Shown here: piece by piece, positions 11,038-22,163 of the stretch | How the letters are laid out: the number at the start of each line of letters is the position of its first letter | Numbering within the stretch: position 1 is the stretch's first letter | NCBI GenBank assembly: GCA_030848705.1 | Contig: JAUIZM010000013.1 | Coordinates: forward strand, 1,116,001 to 1,180,000 | Length of the DNA stretch: 64,000 nt | Origin: Heracleum sosnowskyi | Lineage: Eukaryota; Streptophyta; Magnoliopsida; Apiales; Apiaceae | Direction of reading: 5' to 3' | The notes under the pieces: generated by a model | The model's database searches: none | Told to the model about the DNA's origin: nothing | What the model saw: only the letters and a program-made list of their open reading frames with translations | Position numbers and translations under genes: made by a program

Positions 11038-11565
11038 TGTTGTGGAATAAAAACTGAGCTTGCGAATTTAATGCTAGGGTTAGAGAGCTTCGAGCTTTAA
11101 TGGCTGCACTTGTGTTTCGAGACTAAATCGGTCCTCACAAGATGCCTACGTATCTCAATTCGTTATTGAGAATCAAGCCAAAGACGTAGTTCTGATTGTA
11201 GGATCAGGGACCTTATATAGGCGTCTGGAGCCTAGTATTTATGGTATGTTTTAGGAGTCTTAGCGAATAAGTCTCCTTTTTGATATTGGATAAGCATTGT
11301 ATTGCTTGGCGAGCAAGTCTTTTCCTCGTTGATAAAGGCTGTGACTCATTAATTGCCTTTAATTGGGATTCTAGATCCTTCTTTGACCAATTTTCCATAA
11401 TTTGGACTCTTTTTATGAGCTGTATATTTTCCCTAATCATTAATTACGAAATTAATGAATAATCAGGGTTTCGGGTTTTGAATATTGGGCCGTGCTCTTG
11501 GACCAATTCGGGTCTAATTAATATGTCATTAATTATATTTTTAGGGTTATTTTTAGCCCATATCA
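11038..11565 (-). repeat. Tat1 5' LTR
   Basis: The 528-bp promoter-side LTR (minus orientation) carries a TATA-like CTATATAAGG around 11213-11222 on the minus strand. It is flanked on the right by the target duplication CGAGG (11566-11570). Confidence 0.93.
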
Positions 11566-12480
11566 CGAGGGGATATACGCTTTAGGCGAAAGAATCCCCT
11601 GGATATGCCTTTAAACTTCTCACTGTATGTCATTTACTCCAAGCGAGCAAGTAATTCAAATTTCAATTGTATAGGCTTATTACTTGATACATCATGCACA
11701 GGCGAGGGAAATCACAAAGCGAGGGAATATGCATGGCCGAGGGAATTTTGCATGGGCGAGTGTCTTAACCCACGTGATCAGGCCAGAAAACTTTAAGCTA
11801 TAAGCTATTTTAAGAGATAGGTCGAGAAACCTTTTATTTTAAGCTATTATTTTAACTTTAAAATAAATTAATAAGTATGTATATAAACATACATAAATTT
11901 TTAATTTACATCAAAATTATTTTCAAGTCTAGGCACCTAGAAAAACGCTTTTGCAAATGCTGTTAGCACATATTATCAACAGTTTTTTTTACGAAAAAGA
12001 AATATTGTAAAAATCAGTAAACGGAACTAATCGATTTAGATAGTGATTTATGATTAATCGGTAAATTGGGATTAATCGGAAGGGTTAATGGGATAAAAAT
12101 TGGATGTATTCTAATATTATATCACAATACATACTAATATCATAATGTAGTTATTTAAAAATGTTATAACTATGGAAATTAGTAATGGAAGTGATATCTA
12201 AATAAAATGTAATTAAAATATATTTAATATTTATTGATTTAATTTCAAAATTTTATATTTTAGAAAATACTACATATTTTTCTATTTATATATAATCACA
12301 TGCAAGAGTAAGTAAATTTAATGCTTTCATTTTATGACCTTGCGAAGTTAGTCTAAAAATAGAGGACAAAATACACACACTAGGCGAGGGAATACACACA
12401 CTAGGCGAGGGAATCATCATGGTCGAGGGAATCATCAAGTACCAGTCACTAGGCTAGGGAATATGCACTAGGAAATATGC
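11566..12480. repeat. GGCGAGGGAA-motif repeat, copy 2 (right part) and copy 3
   Basis: 11571-11776 completes copy 2 and is nearly the same as 25610-25775. From about 11790 an AT-rich part (ctataagctattttaag, then ttaatcggtaaa) matches 26140-26700. From 12150 it matches 1250-1440 and 27295-27490. Further GGCGAGGGAA motifs lie at 12380-12450. There is no gene. Confidence 0.75.
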
Positions 12481-12994
12481 TGGCAATGGCATTCTTGAAA
12501 TTAAGCAGAAAAGTAGTGGCAAAGTGTTATTTTTAAAGTTACTGGACAAAAGGGGCAACAGACACTATTATATAGTTGATATGAGTCATCACTCTGTGAG
12601 TCTAAAGTGGTCCATCTTTGAGCTTTAAAATTGAAAATTAATTTTCATTTCATAGTTACTCGCTCATTCGCATTTTTTTCCTAAATTACAAACGGCATAA
12701 TAAATAACTCTATATCGTGAAATTTGCATTCTATTAACTTGATTTTGTAAATTATTTTTTTCTTTCTCCTCTTTGAATAACTGATTTTATTATGAAAATC
12801 TACAAGGCAACTTATATGATTAAAAAATTTCAACTTTTTATGTATACATTTAATTTATTAGAATACAATTTATTTATTAATTTCTTGCGGAAAAAAATTA
12901 AGTGCAAATGTCGCCCCTCCTTGAGTCAGTTTCTACAACATGTATTTATTTCCAACGCTCTAAATAAATGAGTGGCCGTAAAATAATAATATTA
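12481..12994. other. Unassigned AT-rich stretch
   Basis: This lies between the repeat copy and the first CACTA-2-like motifs. I see no gene, no CACTA terminal repeat and no clear repeat copy. The missing left end of CACTA-2 should lie in or near it. Confidence 0.4.
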
Positions 12995-13244
12995 TATTGT
13001 ACTTTGTGACGGAAGTGCTAATCCGTCGCAAAGTGTTTGAATATTGCGGATCTAACCAGTAGCATTTCTATTTTGACCACCAACATTTTACTTCCAATCT
13101 TCTCCATTTTTCTCAAATATTTTCCTCAAAAAAATTCAAGCAAATCGTCAAACCTCATTCCATGCATCAATGTAAGTATCTATATTTAATTATTTGTACA
13201 TTTTACAAGTTCTTTCATTATTATGCTTTATATATTGAAATTTT

Positions 13245-13345
13245 CATATATATGTGTAATTAGTGTATATATGCATATGTAATTGACATATATGTGTAAT
13301 TAGTGTATATATGCATATGTAATTGACATATATGTGTAATATATG
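13245..13345. repeat. Short tandem repeat in CACTA-2 leader
   Basis: About two and a half copies of a unit of roughly 45 bp (tatatgtgtaattagtg, then tatatgcatatgtaattga). It lies in what is probably the intron or leader before the transposase start codon. Confidence 0.7.
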
Positions 13346-13352
13346 CTTGTAG

Positions 13353-14693
13353 ATGTCTTTAGATCATAGTTGAATCAATCAACGTTTTCATGTCGGCACA
13401 AATTGTTATACAAGAGAGTTTTTGAATGGTGTTGATGAATTTATTAAATTTGCTAAACGTCATTGTGAGGAAGATGATGAAGAGATTAGATGTCCTTGTT
13501 GTCGTTGTTGTAATGTTCCTTTAAAAAGTTTTGAAGAAGTGAGATTTGATATCTTGACATATGGATTTTGTGAATACTACACTTTTTGGGATGTACACGG
13601 TGAAGGTGGTAGAGAGCCATATGCTAGTAGCTCGAGAAATATAGTTAATAATTGTGATGATGTGTTTGATCCCTACGAAATGCTAAGGGATGTCGGAGCT
13701 TATGATGATGAGTGGAACGACGAAGATGATGATATTGATGGTTCGGAGCCGAATCACGAGTCCTTTAAGTTTTTCGGTTTGAAGAGGGATGCAGGGGTTC
13801 CATTATATCCCGGAAGTACAAAGCACACAAAATTGACATTTGTTAGTAAGTTATTGCACTTTAAGAGCACACACGGGTGTAGTGAGAGGGGATTCAATGA
13901 GCTTCTCGATCTTATTGGGGATGTGTTGCCTGAAGATCATAAATTGCCATCGAATTACAACGAGATCAAGAAGATGCTTAAGGATATGGATTTGGGATAT
14001 GAGAAAATTCATGCATGTGAGAATGATTGCATGTTGTTCTATGGTGCTGATAGGGACAAACAAGAGTGTGATATTTGTGGCATGAGTCGATATAAAGTGG
14101 TGAAAGAAGGCAGTAGAAACAACATTCCTAGGAAGATTTTGAGATATTTTCCACTCAAGTCGCGACTACAGCGATTATATATGTCATCTCGTACGGCTGA
14201 GAGTATGAGGTGGTACAAGACTAGAGAGGTCACTGATGGTATTATGACACATCCAGCAGATGGGGAAGAGTGGAAACAGTTTGACATAAATTATCCAAAT
14301 TTTTCGCAAGACATTCGCAATGTTAGACTCGGACTTGCTACTGATGGGTTCTGTCCATTCAGCAACAAATCCTCGAGGATTACTTACTCTGTCTGGCCTG
14401 TTATAATGATTGTGTACAATCTTCCACCTTCAATGTGTATGAAGGATCCATACATGTACATGACATTGCTCATACCAGGGGAGAAAAGCCCCACGAGAGA
14501 TATCAATGTCTATCTGAGGCCTCTTATTGATGAGTTGAAAGAGTTGTGGAGTGATGGTGTACAAACTTATGATGCTTTTACGGATTCTAATTTTACATTG
14601 AGGGCAACCCTCTTGTGGACCATCAATGACTTTCCGGCGTTAGCAATGTTGAGTGGATGGTCAACCAAAGGCAAGTTGTCTATACTGTATTAA
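13353..14693 (+). pseudogene. CACTA transposase TNP2, truncated and with an early stop
   Basis: Relative of the En/Spm TNP2 transposase, which binds and cuts CACTA ends in the nucleus. The family start is at 13353 (MSLDHS), but codon 7 is TGA (13371-13373), probably from TGG. The same frame then runs through HVGTNCYTREFLNGVDEFI, the transposase-associated domain with the cysteine cluster CPCCRCC, followed by the TNP2 core (GLKRDAGVPLYPG, CMLFYGADRD, then DFPALAMLSGWSTKGK). It stops at 14693 where family members continue to a further cysteine motif and several hundred more residues. About 446 codons remain of roughly 800-1000 expected. The early stop and the truncation make it inactive as it stands. 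Confidence 0.9.
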
Positions 14694-15191
14694 GATGTCA
14701 TTATTTAAGTTTAGACAATTCTAACCTTTGTTTAATCCGTTTATTTTTCTAGAGCGGAGTACTTGTTATATTAGTGTAATGATTGTGTTTGCTTTTAACT
14801 TTATAGGGCAATGGTAAATCTGTTATGCGTGAGGGTGATTATTCAAGCTTTGATAGGGATATTCTCCATTCGCCTCATTCTCCACATCTGGATTGACATG
14901 GAAGTCGTCATACAACAGATTAGTTAGTATAATTAACCAAGGGGCCAGCTCTAGTAGCTTATTTTGGTAGATGTTATGAACTCATGCTGGATTATTTTAG
15001 TAGCTCTAGTAGCTTATTTTAGTAGCTTATCTTTTGTAATTTTGGGATGTTGGATTTTATGATATTTATCTGGTGCCTTTGCCAAGGCAGTAGTAGCTTG
15101 GTTAGATGGGTTTAGACCAGATTGTGGTTTGGTTTGTAGACCACCTGGTGACTACTTGATTTTATATAAGTTTGTAATGGATCATGATGTT
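14694..15191. other. CACTA-2 interior after the transposase
   Basis: No open frame is recognisable. It presumably contains the remnant of the deleted transposase 3' part and spacer. It ends in GTAGG (15192-15196), the target sequence duplicated by Tat2. Confidence 0.45.
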
Positions 15192-15196
15192 GTAGG

Positions 15197-15589
15197 TGTT
15201 GCAGGCAGATTTCGACCTGCAGCCTCTTACTTCGGACCTGCAGAAGAAGAATGCGAGGGTGTTGGCCCCCGATTCACCTCCGGTGTAAGAAACAGTTAAT
15301 ATGATCTTGGGTATGATTCTCGAAACGTAAAAGACCTGTGTTTGTGTTATCAGTATCCAGAAAAAGATGATCTTTAGAGATAGATTCAACCTGTATATAT
15401 AGTGCTTCCTGTTTGTAACCGAAGGAGGCTTAAGCGGGGGCGGGGCGGACGGGAGCGTGTCCCCCGCACCATAAATGACAGCCGTTTTGAGTGTAGGTAC
15501 TGGGCTTTCGGATAGACTGGTGGGCTTAACAAGAGATGGGCCTTCGATATGGGCTCGGTCCGGTCCAACAAAATAATGGGCCTCCAACA
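15197..15589 (-). repeat. Tat2 3' LTR
   Basis: The 393-bp copy appears identical to 24524-24916. On the minus strand it reads TGTTGGAGGC to CTGCAACA. The purine-rich primer just upstream (15590-15605, minus) is weak. Confidence 0.95.
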
Positions 15590-16401
15590 TGTCCCTGGGC
15601 TTTGTTCAGAGTATTTCCTCTGGGCGAAGACCAAAATTCGGCCCCTGCTTCGGAACAATGTGCTAGATCCCTCTTCGGGTAAGGACATTGGCAGTTGGGG
15701 GGTGTGACGTCACTTGGGAAACCGTGCCTCTTTAATTTGACGGCTGTCAGGTCTTGGGATCCGAGCTCGCATCCTGGCCGTTGAATTCGAAAAGACCCTG
15801 GGTTGTCCAAACGTCTTTTCTTTTCCTTTAAATCCCCAAATGCCACTTCATTCCCATTTTTTACGCAAACAAGCACTGCATTTTCTTCAAGATTTCAAAC
15901 AAACAGGCGCTTTATTTCAACATTGGGGCCGTTATTTCAACTCCAGAATTTCCAAGCCCTCCTATTCCACTCTCGCTTCATCTTCAAAACAGTAAGTAAT
16001 CTCTTTATCTTTGTATCAGTTTTCATGTTTTGTTTGTAGCGTTGTTCACTACCGTGACTGTAGCAGTATAGCAGATATGTATGAGTCCCTTTGTGCGTAG
16101 TTAGGGATGCGACTTTCTGGGTTTTGTATTTTTAGGGGAATTATTTCTGGGCTCTCATGATTGTTCCGGGTTTAAGGTCCTTTGGGGTCTTTAAATCCAT
16201 CAGAACACTCCGGTCGCCCTGAATCCTTAGATTTTACTCTCTTTAGGCCTAGCCTATGGGCTGCGTTTCGTCTTTATATTCTAGAACATCTTCGACCGAT
16301 CCTGGCCCCCTGTACTCGGCTATTATCCTTCATATTTTTAGTTTATTTATGTTGATTCCGAGTACATGGCTAATTGTCTCTTCATTACCGGATGCAGGGA
16401 C

Positions 16402-18195
16402 ATGGATCGGTCGAACCCATCTCCGTTTAGTGACGCCGCACTGTACCCAGCGGCGAACCACAGATCCACACTGGCCGAAGAGACGGTCGTTGGATTTTAT
16501 GAAGAATATAACATTCCAAGGACCCTATGGTTCATTCATTTGGCCACTCGGACGGACCGAATATGGCACAATCCTAAGGTCTTAGAGATGCACGGAAAAA
16601 TAGCTACAGGTCTCTCCGAAGCAGCACTTAAATGCGGCTTTCGGGTGCCGACGCTACAGCTTTTGAAGCATCTGTTCAAGGATATGGGGATAGCCTTAGG
16701 GCAGTTAGACCCAAATAGCTTCATACACATCAACGTGTTTCAAGCACGGTGTATGGCGGCGAACGTGGACCCCCGAACTTCACTCTTTTGACATCATTAT
16801 GATTTCCGACGCAACGGGAAGAGTAAGGGCTTTTATACCATTGCCCGAAAGACCAATAGGGTCGCCTGGGCTTCCACCAACTCCAACAATAAGGAGAGTC
16901 ACACCAAGTGGTTCTTCTTCTCCGGCCCAAAAATCGCCCAATTTGCGGTATGGAAGGATGTAGAGCCGAAGGACCTCGTGATGCCTTCTATTCTGGGGGC
17001 TGACACAGAGGATTACAGGAAATTGTGCGAGCTGGACATGGGAAGAGTCCCTCTGTCTCTTAGTCGCGATAAAGATTGGTTGTTCGCCCTCTGGGGTAAT
17101 GGGGGTAACGGTTTATTTTCTGTCTTGTTTTCTATTTTGTAACTTCTTTTTCCTGGTTTTCCTTCGGTATTTAGACTGATATTTTTATTGACTCGCATTT
17201 TTCTGTGTGCAGTGTCTTCTCTTCAGGCTGTGATTGATCGCCGAATGAGAAAACTCCAAGAGGCGAAGGATGCCCGGGAGAGGGGCGAAGCTTCTGCTCA
17301 GACGGCTTCTGCAAGTGAGCGGCAGGTTGCCCCATCTCCCCAACAGGCGACTCCTGCTACTTCTCCTCGCAGAGAGCGGGGAAAGGATTCTGAGCCAGAG
17401 GGGGAGCTGTTCAAAGAGCCCCGTAAAAGGAATCGATCGAACAAAGAGGTGGTCAAGACTTATATTCCCCAGTGGGGTGTCTTGGCTACCGATTTGGTCG
17501 CCCTGGCCGCTCCTCAGTCGGCTCTTGAGGTGGGACCGGACCTTTGCCGAGGGATGATTCTCCCGGCTGACCGGGCAATCTATGAAAAACTCTCGGCGGC
17601 GAAGGCCCTCACTGAGGCGATGGGCCTCCTCTCTATGGTGAAGTCCTTTTCTTCTCTTCCACTTTTAATACTTTTGTCGTTTCCATTTGACTAATAATCT
17701 CCATTTTGTTTTCAGGCTGTCCCTCTTATCGCCTCTGCTGCTGACAAGACTGAGGACGATCGTGTCAGGGCTGTAAAAGCTGAAGGAAAACTCAAAGTGG
17801 CGGAGCTGGAGCTGGAGAGGGTTACCGGCCAGGCCAAAGCTTTGGCGGAGGAGAGAAATCTGCTTCGGGAACAGCTGACATCCCAAGAGAAGCAGATAGC
17901 CGAAGTCCATCTTCTGAAGGAACAGTTAGAGTCTAAGACGGCTCGGGTCGGCCGCCGTAATGAGCAGCTGAAAAGCCTTCGTCGTGAAGCTCGTAGGGCC
18001 AAAAAGCTTTTGGAGGTGACCGAAGATAGGTGCTTCCAAATGGGCTACGATGAAGCTGTTTCGAAAGCTAGCTCGGTCGGACTAGATTATAAGCTTTTGC
18101 TGGAGGCTGGGATGTCGGATCCCGTGACCCGAGAGGCTATAGTCGACGAGCCACCCACTGTTTCTTCGGGGGCCGATGAAGACTTGTCTGATTAA
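16402..18195 (+). pseudogene. Tat2 antisense extra ORF (plant transposon-protein type), four-exon structure
   Basis: This is an extra ORF antisense to gag-pol, a feature known in some plant Tat retrotransposons; its role is unknown. A likely leader exon ends at 15991 (GTAAGT donor) and the coding exon begins at 16398 after GATGCAG. My coding model is 16402-17095, 17213-17637 and 17716-18195, with GT-AG introns and frame kept, about 532 residues. The N-terminal globular domain contains LGQLDPNSFIHINVF and TKWFFFSGPKI, as in Pfam's putative gypsy-type transposon family (PF04195-like). The C-terminal part (about residues 375-480) is a charged coiled coil. Codon 130 is TGA (16789-16791) where the relative at 28893 has Trp, so this copy is probably broken although gag and pol are open. 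Confidence 0.8.
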
Positions 18196-18355
18196 TTTCA
18201 ATCTTTATGTTTTATTTGAACTTGCCTTCGGGCTTTATTCAAACATACCTTCGGGCTTTTGTAATATCCTGCCTTCGGGCTTCAATAGTAGTTTGTCTTT
18301 TGTTTTCTTCAATATTTTGCTTCCCAATTTTATGCGTCTTTGGCACTTCGTTAGC

Positions 18356-18595
18356 CTTAGCATAATTCACTTTGCTTTTTTCTCTTATGCATCTTCGGCG
18401 TTTTATTTGCCTTAGCATAATTTTTCTTTATTATTTCTTATGCATCTTCGGCGTTTTATTTGCCTTAGCATAATTTTTCTTTATTATTTCTTATGCATCT
18501 TTGGCGTTTTATTTGCCTTAGCATAATTTTTCTTTATTATTTCTTATGCATCTTCGGCGTTTTATTTGCCTTAGCATAATTTTTCTTCAGCGTCT
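18356..18595. repeat. About 53-bp tandem repeat in Tat2
   Basis: Four copies of a unit containing ttcttatgcatcttcggcg and tttatttgccttagcat. It lies between the antisense ORF and the end of pol. Shorter ccttcgggctt repeats precede it at 18225-18285. Confidence 0.9.
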
Positions 18596-18998
18596 TTGGT
18601 CGTAACCTAGCTGCCCCTTGGTATTTTGAGGGGTTTTATAAATGAGTAAGGTCTTCTTCGGTCGGTGAGATTTTTGTGCTCCCGGCCTTAGTCATGTTAA
18701 AACAAGTGAAATACTAAAACCAGTAGAAGAATTCAGTTCCCAAAATGGGTCCTGATAGTTTAATTTAACGTGCTATAAAAACAAATTATGTAGGCGAACA
18801 AGTTGTCGATTTCATAATTTTAATCATATGTTCGTACATCGGACAGACATATACGGTCGCCCGCTTTTAGGTAAACATCTTCAAATTTGCGTGAACCAAT
18901 ACTTTGAAAAGAACATAAAATACCTTTGTTTCCAAAGGTGTTCAATTCTTGCTAGTAACAATATCTTGAAAAGAACAAACATAATAAGGCTGAGGGGC
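18596..18998. other. Tat2 spacer downstream of pol
   Basis: Non-coding spacer between the pol stop codon and the tandem repeats. No gene or clear motif is seen. Confidence 0.5.
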
Positions 18999-21900
18999 TT
19001 ACTGATAAAAACGGCGAAGATGTGAAGCGTGCCAGGTGTTTTTGATTGGGCTGCCGTCCGAACGGTGGAGTTTATATGTCCCAGGTCGGACGACTTCTAC
19101 GACTGTATAAGGACCTTCCCAGTTCGGCATGAGTTTGCCTTGTTTGGCTGGCATGGAAGTGGCTAGCTCTCTTAGTACTAGGTCGCCCACCTGGAAGGAT
19201 CTCTTTTTTATTCCCGAGTCGTAATATTGGGCTGCCTGAAGTTGGTATCTTATGTTTCTCTGGTGTGCTACCTCACGTTCTTCTTCTAAGAAATCCACAT
19301 TAGCCTTCAGACCAAATTCATTTGTCTCAACATTAAACACTTGGGTTCGGTATGACTCTAGTCCGACTTCTACTGGTAGAAGGGCATCTGTCCCGAATGC
19401 CAGTCTAAAAGGAGTTTCTCCGGTCGAAGACCTGGTTGTTGTTCGGTATGCCCACAAAACCCAAGGTAATTCCTCGGCCCACAAACCTTTGGCTTCGCCC
19501 AACCTCTTCTTAATCCCGTCAAAAATTATTTTATTAGCTGCTTCTATCGCCCCGTTGCCTTGGGTATGACCGACTGAGCTGAACTTCTGTTGGACCCCGA
19601 ATTGGCTCAGAAATTTCTTGAACTTGCTCCCAACGAACTGTGCTCCATTATCTGATATACACACCATGGGAATCCCAAACCTTAATATCACCTGTTCCAA
19701 CATGAATTTCATTGCCGCCGCTTCGGTGATGGCGGAGAGTGGCCTTGCTTCTATCCATTTGGTCATGTAGTCAATTGCCACTATACAATACTTTGCTTGC
19801 TTGGTGCTGGTGGGTAAAACTCCTACAATATCCACGGCCCACATGGCAAAAGGGATGGGACTAAGGACCGAAGACATTGTCTCGGGTGGTTGCTTCGGAA
19901 TTGTGCTAAATAGCTGGCACTGTTTGCATTTTTTGGCGTATTCTGTTGCATCTTCTTTCATCTTCGGCCAAAAGAATCCCTGCCTGAGAATTTTGAAGGC
20001 TAAGGATCTCCCGGCCAAATGCTCTCCGCAGATCCCTTCGTGAACCGTTTCTAGTGCCAACTTTTGTTCGTCAGGGTCCAGGCAGCGAAGGAGTGGCTGA
20101 GTTGCTGATCTTCGAAATAATCGGGCCCCTACCAAAGTGTAGTTGGCCGACCGATAGCGAATCTTTTGTGCCTCTCTTCGATCTAATGGCAGAGTACCCT
20201 TTTCGAGGAATGCCCTGACCGGGGTCATCCAATTAATTCCTTGGTGTATCTCCAGGCATTGTTTTCTGTCGATCGAAGGTGTCTTTGCTTCGGTCAGATA
20301 GATGGACCCTGTTAAATTGTGAGTGTCTGCCGAAGCTAACCTTGAGAGTGCATCCGCCCGACTGTTGTTTTCCCTGGCCACTTGGCTTAACTCAAAGGAA
20401 AGGAAAAACTGAGTGTTCTCGCGTACTTTTTGGGCGTAAGCCTTCGTACGAGGATCTTTCTGCCCATACTCACCGCTGTACTGTTTTACCACCAACATTG
20501 AATCACTGAAGGCCTTTAGGTGTTTAACTTCTAAACTTCGGGCCAAATCCAAGCCAGCCAGCAAAGCTTCGTATTCGGCCTCATTGTTCGTTACCGGGAA
20601 ATTGAAGCGGATTGCCTGGCATATCTCGAATCCTTCGGGGCTAGTTAAGATCAAACCTGCCCCATATTTGTTTCCGGCGACCGATCCATCCACAAACAGT
20701 TTCCATTTTCCCGGAGACTGTATCAGATGCTCTTCGGGAACGAGGTCTTTTGGGCCGGAAAAGGTGCACTCGATCATGAAATCTGCCAGGGCCTGAGCTT
20801 TGATCGAAGTTCTTGGTACATATTCTAGCTCATATTCCCCTAGTTCAATCGCCCATGCCACGATTCTTCCCGATGCTTCTGGCCTTTGTAGTATTTTCTT
20901 TAAGGGCTGATCGGTTATGACTTGGATCGTTCGCCCTTGAAAATAATGCCTTAGCTTCCTGGAGGCCATTATGAGTCCATAAGCAAACTTTTCGGCATTA
21001 GGATACCTGGTCTCGGCATCCTTCAGTATGTGCGAGATGTAATAAACCGGGTGTTGGTTCCCTTCATGCTCTTTGACCAAAACGGCTCCCAGTGTTCGAT
21101 CATTCACTGCCAAATATAGTTGCAATGTTTCCTTCGGGTCTGGTCTCATTAAGAGTGGAGTGTTTACCAAATATTCTTTTATTTCTTCGAAGGCCTTCTG
21201 GCAGTTCGGCCCCCACTCAAATGTCTTCGAACCCCGAAGCACTTCAAAGAATGGTAGCGCTTTCTCTGCTGACCTGGAAATGAATCTCCTCAATGCTGCT
21301 AACCGTCCGGTAAGCTTTTGAATGTCCTTGATAGTTTTCGGGGCCTCCATATCGACCACTGCTTTGATTTTTTCTGGGTTCGCCTCTATCCCTCGGGCGC
21401 TAACCATGTATCCCAGAAATTTCCCACTGCGTACTCCGAACGTACACTTGTTTGGATTAATCCTCATGTTATTCTGTCGGAGAGTTTCAAAGCATTCCTG
21501 CAGATCTTCTGCGTGGTCCCGCAGGAGGGATTTGACTATCATGTCGTCCACATAGCATTCCATGTTCCTTCCAATCATCTTTTTGAAGACTTTGTTGATC
21601 ATTTTCTGAAAAGTGGCCCCTGCATTCTTCAAGCCGAAGGGCATTTTGATGTATGCGTATGTGCCATTTGGTGTGATGAATGCTGTCTTCGGAATGTCCT
21701 CGGCATTCATCGCAATTTGATGGTAGCCCGAAAAGGCATCTAGAAAGCTAAGAATCTGATGTCCCGAAGTAGCATCTATCAACTGATCAATATTCGGCAA
21801 TGGGTAGTGGTCTTTCGGACAGTTCTTGTTGAGATCGGTATAATCGACACACATCCTCCATTTTCCGTTTGATTTTTTAACCACCACTACATTTGCCAAC

Positions 21901-22151
21901 CATTCGGGATATCTAATATCCTCGATGAATTTTGCCTCGAGTAGCTTCTCAACTTCGGCTTGTATGACCTCCTGCCTTTCCATGGCGAAGTTCCTTTTCT
22001 TCTGTTTGACCGGCTTAGCATCACCTTTGACATTAAGACAATGTTTAGCGACCGAAGGGTCTAGGCCAGGCATGTCCTCGGGACCCCATGCAAACACATC
22101 ATGATATTCCCTGATTACCTTGATGACCTTTTCTTTCAACTCGGGCTCCAT
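18999..22151 (-). CDS. Tat2 Pol polyprotein (RT, RNase H, second RNase H, integrase; 1050 aa)
   Basis: Polymerase polyprotein that copies the element RNA and integrates the DNA. The reverse transcriptase covers about 60-240, with MPFGLKNAGATFQ and catalytic YVDD at 200-203. A first RNase H-like region (LYLAVNDRTLGAVL, then FAYGLIMASRKLRH) is at about 330-460. A second, archaeal-type RNase H (LFVDGSVAGNKYGAGLIL, then EAEYEALLAGLDLA) is at about 480-610. The integrase has a zinc motif (HEGICGEH, then CKQC) and catalytic residues in WAVDIVG, SDNGAQF and GAIEAANK. The double RNase H places it in the Tat lineage. It is fully open and in the same frame as gag; the stop TAA and four codons separate gag from the Pol ATG. 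Expression probably uses stop readthrough or an alternative start. Confidence 0.96.
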   Translation of the reverse strand: MEPELKEKVIKVIREYHDVFAWGPEDMPGLDPSVAKHCLNVKGDAKPVKQKKRNFAMERQEVIQAEVEKLLEAKFIEDIRYPEWLANVVVVKKSNGKWRMCVDYTDLNKNCPKDHYPLPNIDQLIDATSGHQILSFLDAFSGYHQIAMNAEDIPKTAFITPNGTYAYIKMPFGLKNAGATFQKMINKVFKKMIGRNMECYVDDMIVKSLLRDHAEDLQECFETLRQNNMRINPNKCTFGVRSGKFLGYMVSARGIEANPEKIKAVVDMEAPKTIKDIQKLTGRLAALRRFISRSAEKALPFFEVLRGSKTFEWGPNCQKAFEEIKEYLVNTPLLMRPDPKETLQLYLAVNDRTLGAVLVKEHEGNQHPVYYISHILKDAETRYPNAEKFAYGLIMASRKLRHYFQGRTIQVITDQPLKKILQRPEASGRIVAWAIELGEYELEYVPRTSIKAQALADFMIECTFSGPKDLVPEEHLIQSPGKWKLFVDGSVAGNKYGAGLILTSPEGFEICQAIRFNFPVTNNEAEYEALLAGLDLARSLEVKHLKAFSDSMLVVKQYSGEYGQKDPRTKAYAQKVRENTQFFLSFELSQVARENNSRADALSRLASADTHNLTGSIYLTEAKTPSIDRKQCLEIHQGINWMTPVRAFLEKGTLPLDRREAQKIRYRSANYTLVGARLFRRSATQPLLRCLDPDEQKLALETVHEGICGEHLAGRSLAFKILRQGFFWPKMKEDATEYAKKCKQCQLFSTIPKQPPETMSSVLSPIPFAMWAVDIVGVLPTSTKQAKYCIVAIDYMTKWIEARPLSAITEAAAMKFMLEQVILRFGIPMVCISDNGAQFVGSKFKKFLSQFGVQQKFSSVGHTQGNGAIEAANKIIFDGIKKRLGEAKGLWAEELPWVLWAYRTTTRSSTGETPFRLAFGTDALLPVEVGLESYRTQVFNVETNEFGLKANVDFLEEEREVAHQRNIRYQLQAAQYYDSGIKKRSFQVGDLVLRELATSMPAKQGKLMPNWEGPYTVVEVVRPGTYKLHRSDGSPIKNTWHASHLRRFYQ

Positions 22152-22163
22152 TCCTTTCCCAAT

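Larger units (their letters stand above)
5546..11565 (-). mobile_element. Tat1: non-autonomous Ty3/Tat-like LTR retrotransposon with gag-protease only
   Basis: Two 528-bp LTRs (5546-6073 and 11038-11565) start TG and end CA and differ at only three positions by my reading. The 5-bp target duplication CGAGG flanks the element. Read on the minus strand the order is LTR, primer-binding site, gag-protease ORF (11004-8473), about 2.4 kb of tandem repeats and spacer, polypurine tract, LTR. No reverse transcriptase, RNase H or integrase is present, so the polymerase must come from elsewhere. The design resembles large derivatives that keep gag (TR-GAG/LARD-like). The uninterrupted target is visible near 25600-25616. 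Confidence 0.93.

Noticed and set aside
15162..15876. Minus-strand frames across the left Tat2 LTR
   Set aside because: They are LTR and spacer sequence read in frame. The copy at 24524-24916 shows the same frames, and none has coding features.
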